DNA of 15,837 bases, taken from positions 1 to 15,837 of the forward strand of contig NZ_CALIIB010000151.1 of the NCBI RefSeq assembly GCF_938020365.1, given 5' to 3'. The position numbers and the translations under genes are program-made. The notes below the pieces were generated by a model, which saw only the letters and a program-made list of their open reading frames with translations, made no database searches and had not been told where the DNA came from. The DNA is from an uncultured Streptococcus sp. (GTDB lineage Bacteria; Bacillota; Bacilli; Lactobacillales; Streptococcaceae). Shown piece after piece: positions 11,526 through 15,837 of this stretch; position 1 is the stretch's first letter; every line of letters begins with the position of its first letter.

Positions 11526-13910
11526 ATGACAGAATTTTATTTTTCAGGCACTATTGAGCGCATCATTTTTGAAAATCCCAGCAATTTCTTTCGAATCCTC
11601 CTCTTGGATATCCAAGACACGGATTGTGAAGATTTTGATGATTTTGAGATTATCGTGACCGGAACCATGGCCGATATTATCGAAGGCGAGGACTACACTT
11701 TTTGGGGCAATCTAGTGCAACATCCAAAGTACGGGCAGCAGCTAAAAATTTCCCGCTACGAGAGGGCAAAACCGACTAGCAAGGGGCTGGTTAAATATTT
11801 TTCCAGTGACCACTTTAAAGGTATTGGGGTCAAGACAGCTCAAAAAATCGTGGAACTCTATGGGGACGAAACCATTGACAAGATTTTATCTGAGCCAGAA
11901 AAACTTAAAGAAATCACTGGCCTTTCCGCCAAAAATCGAGAAGCCTTTGTGGCCAAACTGCAACTCAACTATGGAACAGAGCTGGTCTTAGCTAAACTGG
12001 CCGCCTACGGCATTCCCAACAAACTAGCCTTTCAGATTCAGGAAACCTACAAGGAAGAAACGCTGGAAATCGTCGAGCAATATCCCTACCGACTGGTTGA
12101 AGATATCCAAGGTATCGGTTTTAAAATCGCTGACCAGCTGGCCCAGCAGTTGGGAATTGAAAGTGATGCTCCTGAGCGTTTTCGGGCTAGCTTGATTCAT
12201 ACCCTTCTGACCCAGTCCATGGAAACCGGAGATACCTATTTGGAAGCTAGAGACCTATTGGCTCATACGATTGAGCTTCTGGAGAGTTCGCGCCAAGTAG
12301 AGCTAGACCCTAGTCTGGTAGCCGATGAATTGGCTCACCTGATTGAGGAAGACAAAGTCCAAAATGTTGAGACTAAGATTTTTGAAAACAGCCTTTTCTT
12401 TGCCGAGGAAGGCATCCGCAGCAATCTGGTCCGCCTCTTGGAAAAAGGCCATCAGGATCGCTTTGAAGACGAAAAAATCCTCAGTGCCATCAGCCAAGCT
12501 GAAGATGACCTAGGCATCCACTATGATCAGATTCAGAAGCAAGCCATTTTCGACGCTATCACACAAAAAGTCTTTATCCTGACGGGTGGACCAGGAACAG
12601 GAAAAACAACCGTCATCAATGGTATCATCTCCGTCTACAGCCAGCTTCGAGAGTTGGATTTGAAAAAGAAGGCAGATTTGCCCATCCTTCTTGCTGCACC
12701 GACTGGTCGGGCTGCTCGCCGTATGAACGAGCTGACTGGCCTGCCTAGCGCTACGATTCACCGACATCTCGGTATGACTGGAGATGATGATACCAGTCAT
12801 TTGGATGATTATCTGGATGCTGACTTTATCATCGTAGACGAGTTCTCCATGGTAGACACTTGGCTGGCCAACCAGCTCCTCAGTAATATCTCCTCCAATA
12901 CCAAACTGCTCTTGGTTGGGGATGCAGAGCAGTTGCCCTCTGTCAGTCCTGGTCAGGTATTAGCTGACCTACTGCAAATACCGATCATTCCCCAAACCAA
13001 GCTGGAAAAAATTTACCGTCAAAGCCAAGATTCGACCATTGTTACTCTGGCTAGTCAAATCCAAAAAGGACTACTGCCAGAAGATTTTACCGAGAAAAAA
13101 GCGGATCGTTCTTATTTTGAAGCTCGAAATGAACACATCCCGCCCATGATTGAACGAATTACCAGCGCAGCTATTCGCAGTGGCATCCCAGCTCAGGATG
13201 TGCAAGTGCTGGCTCCCATGTACCGCGGACAGGCAGGCATTGACCAGATAAACAGCCTCATGCAAAATCTCATCAATCCTGTGGAAAAAGACCAGCTGAC
13301 CTTTGAGGCACCTGACTGCCAATATCGACAGGGAGACCGGGTCATCCACCTCGTCAATGATGCCGAAAGCAATGTTTTTAACGGTGACTTAGGCTACATC
13401 GTCGACCTGCTGCCAGCTAAGTACACCGAGTCCAAGCAGGACGAATTAACCATCAACTTTGACGGCAATGAAATTAGCTACCAGCGCAGCGAATGGTACA
13501 AAATTCGCCTAGCCTATGCCATGAGCATCCACAAGTCTCAAGGTAGCGAGTTTCCCGTGGTTATCCTTCCCATTACCCGAAGCAGCCACCGCATGCTCCA
13601 GCGCAATCTGGTCTACACTGCTATTACCCGAGCCAAGAGCAAACTGATCCTACTTGGGGAAAAGTCAGCCTTTGACTACGCCGTAAAAAATACCGGTACC
13701 GCCCGCAAAACCTATCTGATTGAACGTTTTGGAGATGTAGAATCCCCTCAAGAAATTATTCACAATCCTGTGGATAACAGCGAACCGACTGTGGAAAACT
13801 ATATCCTGACGGAGGAAAATATCCTAACAATCGATCCTCTAATCGGACTGACCGCGGAAGATATCAACAGTATATTTGGCAATGACAGCCAAATAGAAAC
13901 AGATGCCTAG
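11526..13910 (+). CDS. recD2: RecD2-type ATP-dependent DNA helicase
   Basis: A 5'-3' superfamily 1B helicase of organisms without RecBC partners for it, involved in DNA repair and replication-fork handling. The 794 residues include the RecD2-specific N-terminal part: an OB-like start (about 1-80) and helix-hairpin-helix repeats (FKGIGVKTAQKIVE 97-110, IQGIGFKIADQLA 194-206). Helicase motifs follow: Walker A GGPGTGKTT (354-362), APTGRAA (391-397), VDEFSMVD (437-444), GDAEQLPSV (465-473), IYRQS (496-500), then YAMSIHKSQGSEFP and VYTAITRAKSKL in the last quarter. The acidic tail of about 60 residues has no motif. The ribosome site is weak (AAAGAG eight or more bases upstream). Convergent with dinB. 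Confidence 0.94.
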   Translation: MTEFYFSGTIERIIFENPSNFFRILLLDIQDTDCEDFDDFEIIVTGTMADIIEGEDYTFWGNLVQHPKYGQQLKISRYERAKPTSKGLVKYFSSDHFKGIGVKTAQKIVELYGDETIDKILSEPEKLKEITGLSAKNREAFVAKLQLNYGTELVLAKLAAYGIPNKLAFQIQETYKEETLEIVEQYPYRLVEDIQGIGFKIADQLAQQLGIESDAPERFRASLIHTLLTQSMETGDTYLEARDLLAHTIELLESSRQVELDPSLVADELAHLIEEDKVQNVETKIFENSLFFAEEGIRSNLVRLLEKGHQDRFEDEKILSAISQAEDDLGIHYDQIQKQAIFDAITQKVFILTGGPGTGKTTVINGIISVYSQLRELDLKKKADLPILLAAPTGRAARRMNELTGLPSATIHRHLGMTGDDDTSHLDDYLDADFIIVDEFSMVDTWLANQLLSNISSNTKLLLVGDAEQLPSVSPGQVLADLLQIPIIPQTKLEKIYRQSQDSTIVTLASQIQKGLLPEDFTEKKADRSYFEARNEHIPPMIERITSAAIRSGIPAQDVQVLAPMYRGQAGIDQINSLMQNLINPVEKDQLTFEAPDCQYRQGDRVIHLVNDAESNVFNGDLGYIVDLLPAKYTESKQDELTINFDGNEISYQRSEWYKIRLAYAMSIHKSQGSEFPVVILPITRSSHRMLQRNLVYTAITRAKSKLILLGEKSAFDYAVKNTGTARKTYLIERFGDVESPQEIIHNPVDNSEPTVENYILTEENILTIDPLIGLTAEDINSIFGNDSQIETDA

Positions 13911-13973
13911 GTCTACCTTTGAAGCTGTCCTAACAGTTTACAGAGTGCCTTATCAAATATTTCCCATAAAAAT

Positions 13974-14005
13974 AGAGTCTGGGACAAATTGCCTCAGACT
14001 CTTTT
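13974..14005. terminator. bidirectional terminator between recD2 and dinB
   Basis: AGAGTCTGGG (13974-13983) pairs with CCTCAGACTCT (ending 14002): eight perfect pairs plus a G-U and a G-C, with a loop of about nine bases. TTTT follows on the plus strand, and ATTTTTATG on the minus strand. It lies between two convergent genes, just beyond the dinB stop. Confidence 0.8.
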
Positions 14006-14010
14006 CTATC

Positions 14011-15075
14011 TTATCCAAACCCCGTCACTGTCAGTCCTAACAAACGAACGCCTCGAGGCTTCTCGTCCAGACTGTCGTAGATTTCATGGCCGACTCGCTC
14101 AATCACTTCAACTTCCCTCGTTTCTTGCTCTAAGGTCCTCCTCTTGGTTAGAGTTGAAAAGTCAGCATAGCGGATTTTGAGGACAACCGTCTTGCCAGCT
14201 TTCTGGTGTTTCTCTAAGCTGAGAGCGACCTTAGCTGCCAAACGAGATAGTTCTTTTTTTATATCCTCCTCGCCATGGAGCAATTTGGCATAGGTTCGCT
14301 CCTTACCGATAGACTTACGGATACGATTGGACTTGACCGGACTATTGCTGATACCACGCGCTTTCCGGTAGAGATCAAAGCCAAAGCGGCCGAACTTATC
14401 AATCAAGGTCATTTCTGGTATTTTGAGCAGATCCGCACCAGTATAAACACCCATTTCATGCAGTTTCTCGACACTCTTCTTGCCCACCCCATGAAACTTA
14501 GCAATGTCCATAGACGCCAAAAAATCCTCTGCCTCTTCGGGTAAAATAATCGTCAGACCGTGCGGCTTCTCATAATCACTGGCAATCTTGGCCAGAAACT
14601 TATTATAAGAAACGCCAGCTGAAGCTGTCAGTTGCAATTCATTCCAGATATCGTGCTGGATCAGCTTGGCAATTTTGACTGCAGATTTGATACCCAACTT
14701 ATTTTCCGTCACATCCAGATAAGCCTCGTCGATGCTCATGGGCTCAATTTTATCCGTATAGCGTTTGAAAATCTCTCGAATCTGCAAACCAACCGTTTGG
14801 TATTTCTCATAATTTCCCGAGATAAAAATCCCCTGCGGGCAACGCTCATAGGCTTCCTTGGAACTCATAGCTGAATGAACTCCGAACTTTCTGGCTTCAT
14901 AATTACAAGTCGAAACCACACCACGTCCACCCGTCTGACGCGGATCACTACCGATAATCACAGGCTTTCCCTTGAGCTTAGGATTGTCCCGCTCTTCGAC
15001 CGAAGCAAAAAAAGCATCCATATCAATATGAATGATCTTTCGCGATGTATCATTGATTAGCGGAAAAATTAGCAT
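14011..15075 (-). CDS. dinB: DNA polymerase IV (Y-family translesion polymerase)
   Basis: Copies past damaged bases with low fidelity. The 354 residues are the usual length. Seen: catalytic carboxylates in HIDMDAFFASVEER (Asp18 and Asp20), SCNYEAR-type motif STCNYEARKFGV (55-66), SIDEAYLDV (114-122, Asp116 and Glu117), SAGVSYNKFLAKIASDYEKP for the palm, the fingers-thumb element FHGVGKKSVEKL and a complete little-finger domain ending RLLGLTVTGFG. AGGAG precedes the ATG by five bases. It has its own promoter and is divergent from pyruvate formate-lyase, a neighbourhood I recall from other streptococci. No LexA-like box was noticed. Confidence 0.96.
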   Translation of the reverse strand: MLIFPLINDTSRKIIHIDMDAFFASVEERDNPKLKGKPVIIGSDPRQTGGRGVVSTCNYEARKFGVHSAMSSKEAYERCPQGIFISGNYEKYQTVGLQIREIFKRYTDKIEPMSIDEAYLDVTENKLGIKSAVKIAKLIQHDIWNELQLTASAGVSYNKFLAKIASDYEKPHGLTIILPEEAEDFLASMDIAKFHGVGKKSVEKLHEMGVYTGADLLKIPEMTLIDKFGRFGFDLYRKARGISNSPVKSNRIRKSIGKERTYAKLLHGEEDIKKELSRLAAKVALSLEKHQKAGKTVVLKIRYADFSTLTKRRTLEQETREVEVIERVGHEIYDSLDEKPRGVRLLGLTVTGFG

Positions 15076-15110
15076 GCTGTCTCCTATAAGTTAGATTAGC
15101 TCTTTAGCAA

Positions 15111-15138
15111 ATTTTATCATTTTTAAAGCAAGTTTCAA
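15111..15138 (-). promoter_or_regulatory. promoter of dinB
   Basis: TTGAAA (15138-15133), 16 bases, TAAAAT (15116-15111), with TGA directly before the -10 making it extended. It lies 36 bases upstream of the dinB ATG. Confidence 0.6.
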
Positions 15139-15387
15139 AGGATTTTTATTCAAAAGCAAGACCGGAAAATGTGAGAAACTTTCTGAAGTACATAAACAAA
15201 GTATAAAAATAGGAATTTCAGTATTGGACAATTCCTACATAGTAACGTTCAAAGCAAGTACAAAATAATTCAACTTATCAGCTTCTTTCTACTATTTTCA
15301 TTTACCATTTTCAAAATTATAAAACAGTTTGCAATAAAATATCAATCTGTATTATAAAAGAAAGCCTCTTTTAGCACTGAAATTCGT
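15139..15387. other. AT-rich intergenic region between dinB and pfl
   Basis: No protein gene with a ribosome site is seen. It holds the weak small-RNA candidate and extra promoter-like pairs on both strands. Such pairs are expected by chance in sequence this rich in A and T. Confidence 0.5.
15204..15345 (-). ncRNA. candidate small RNA in the dinB-pfl gap (weak)
   Basis: Minus strand: TTGATA (15345-15340), 18 bases, TATAAT (15321-15316), then about 100 bases without a convincing gene, then an 8-bp hairpin TAGGAATT/AATTCCTA (15237-15230 and 15217-15210) followed by TTTTTA. A promoter followed by a terminator-like hairpin would give an RNA of about 105 bases. The stem is AT-rich and the region is AT-rich overall, so chance is a real possibility. 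The hairpin could also just shield dinB from read-through. A 12-codon ORF at the start has no ribosome site. Confidence 0.25.
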
Positions 15388-15416
15388 TTGTGAAACCGAT
15401 TACCTTATGATATACT
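15388..15416 (+). promoter_or_regulatory. promoter of pyruvate formate-lyase gene
   Basis: TTGTGA (15388-15393), 17 bases, TATACT (15411-15416), with TGA before the -10 making it extended. The mRNA would start near 15423, leaving a 45-base leader. A second plus-strand pair, TTGCAA (15329-15334), 18 bases, TATAAA (15353-15358), lies upstream. Confidence 0.65.
15391..15404 (+). promoter_or_regulatory. candidate CcpA site (cre) over the pfl -35 region
   Basis: TGAAACCGATTACC fits the cre consensus TGWNANCGNTNWCA except for the last base. It covers the end of the -35 and the spacer, where bound CcpA would repress. Carbon-source control of pfl by CcpA is known in streptococci. TTGTGAAA at 15388 is also a half-site of the Rex (NADH-sensing) box, but the other half is missing. 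Confidence 0.4.
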
Positions 15417-15467
15417 TTAATTATAAATGTAACAGTTTATTGTTGCTAGAATAAAGAGGAAAATCTA

Positions 15468-15837
15468 ATGGTTGTTAAAACAGTTGTGGAAGCTCAAGAT
15501 ATTTTTGACAAAGCTTGGGAAGGCTTCAAAGGTGAAGACTGGAAAGAGAAAGCAAGTGTTTCTCGCTTCGTTCAAGCCAACTACACACCTTATGATGGAG
15601 ATGAAAGCTTCTTGGCAGGTCCTACTGAGCGCTCACTCCACATCAAGAAAATCGTAGAAGAAACAAAAGCTCACTACGAAGAAACTCGTTTCCCAATGGA
15701 CACTCGTCCAACATCTATTGCAGATATCCCTGCTGGTTATATCGACAGAGATAACGAACTAATTTACGGTATTCAAAACGATGAACTCTTCAAATTGAAC
15801 TTCATGCCAAAAGGTGGTATCCGTATGGCTGAAACAA
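15468..15837 (+). CDS. pflB: pyruvate formate-lyase, N-terminal part (runs off the window)
   Basis: Converts pyruvate and CoA to acetyl-CoA and formate by a glycyl-radical mechanism, the main route of mixed-acid fermentation under anaerobic, sugar-limited conditions. Only 123 codons of an expected 770 or so are present, so the catalytic Cys pair and radical Gly are out of view. The call rests on the N-terminal sequence: VVKTVVEAQDIFDKAWEGF, WKEKASVSRFVQANYTPYDG, SFLAGPTERSLHIKKIVEE and RPTSIADIPAGYIDRDNELI, which is the streptococcal PFL opening as I know it. AGAGGA lies nine bases before the ATG. Codon use is biased to preferred codons, as expected for a highly expressed gene. Confidence 0.95.
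   Translation, partial: MVVKTVVEAQDIFDKAWEGFKGEDWKEKASVSRFVQANYTPYDGDESFLAGPTERSLHIKKIVEETKAHYEETRFPMDTRPTSIADIPAGYIDRDNELIYGIQNDELFKLNFMPKGGIRMAET

Noticed and set aside
13974..14005. Considered as a mobile repeat (BOX or RUP type)
   Set aside because: A single short hairpin with T runs between convergent genes is explained by a terminator; no flanking repeat ends were seen.
15472..15657. 61-codon plus-strand ORF at the start of pfl
   Set aside because: It is in another frame inside the pyruvate formate-lyase coding region, which starts at 15468 and is open to the window end.

Overview
The window looks like chromosomal DNA of a Streptococcus. The grounds are the YSIRK-type surface-protein signal, near-complete agreement of ComA, ComB, CcrZ, RNase HIII and LepB with the streptococcal versions as I remember them, the low G+C content, and the gene neighbourhoods trmB-ccrZ-ecsBA/hit and rnhC-lepB-recD2. 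I cannot name the species. No RNA genes, insertion sequences or CRISPR arrays were seen.

Layout. 1-853 (-) is the N-terminal part of a YSIRK cell-wall surface protein. Its own promoter has a perfect match to the VicR/WalR direct repeat upstream. 1245-4499 (-) is a housekeeping block in the order ecsA-ecsB-ccrZ-trmB, ended by a terminator and divergent from hit plus a small coiled-coil membrane protein (4567-5262, +). 5360-9838 (-) is the accessory core. Two short double-glycine-leader peptides (57 and 86 aa; the first is too short to be obvious as an ORF) are followed by a terminator, then a ComA-type C39 peptidase/ABC exporter and its ComB-type accessory protein. 9929-11449 (+) is rnhC-lepB, 11526-13910 (+) is recD2, 14011-15075 (-) is dinB, and from 15468 (+) runs the start of pyruvate formate-lyase.

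The most interesting point is the promoter of the two double-glycine peptides. A perfect 22-bp palindrome (9817-9838) matches at every fixed position the consensus I recall for the ComR box (AACAnGACA-N4-TGTCnTGTT), the site bound by the XIP-activated competence regulator ComR. It sits where an activator would, just upstream of a TATAAT with a poor -35. This suggests the bacteriocin-like peptides are switched on directly by ComR or a related Rgg regulator, without needing SigX. The same window carries ComAB, which would cleave and export the peptides, and EcsAB, whose streptococcal version (PptAB) is known to export Rgg-family peptide pheromones. No conventional immunity gene is visible next to the peptides.

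The gene functions are solid. The regulatory reading rests on sequence motifs only, and the bacteriocin role of the two peptides is an inference from leader, size, charge and context.
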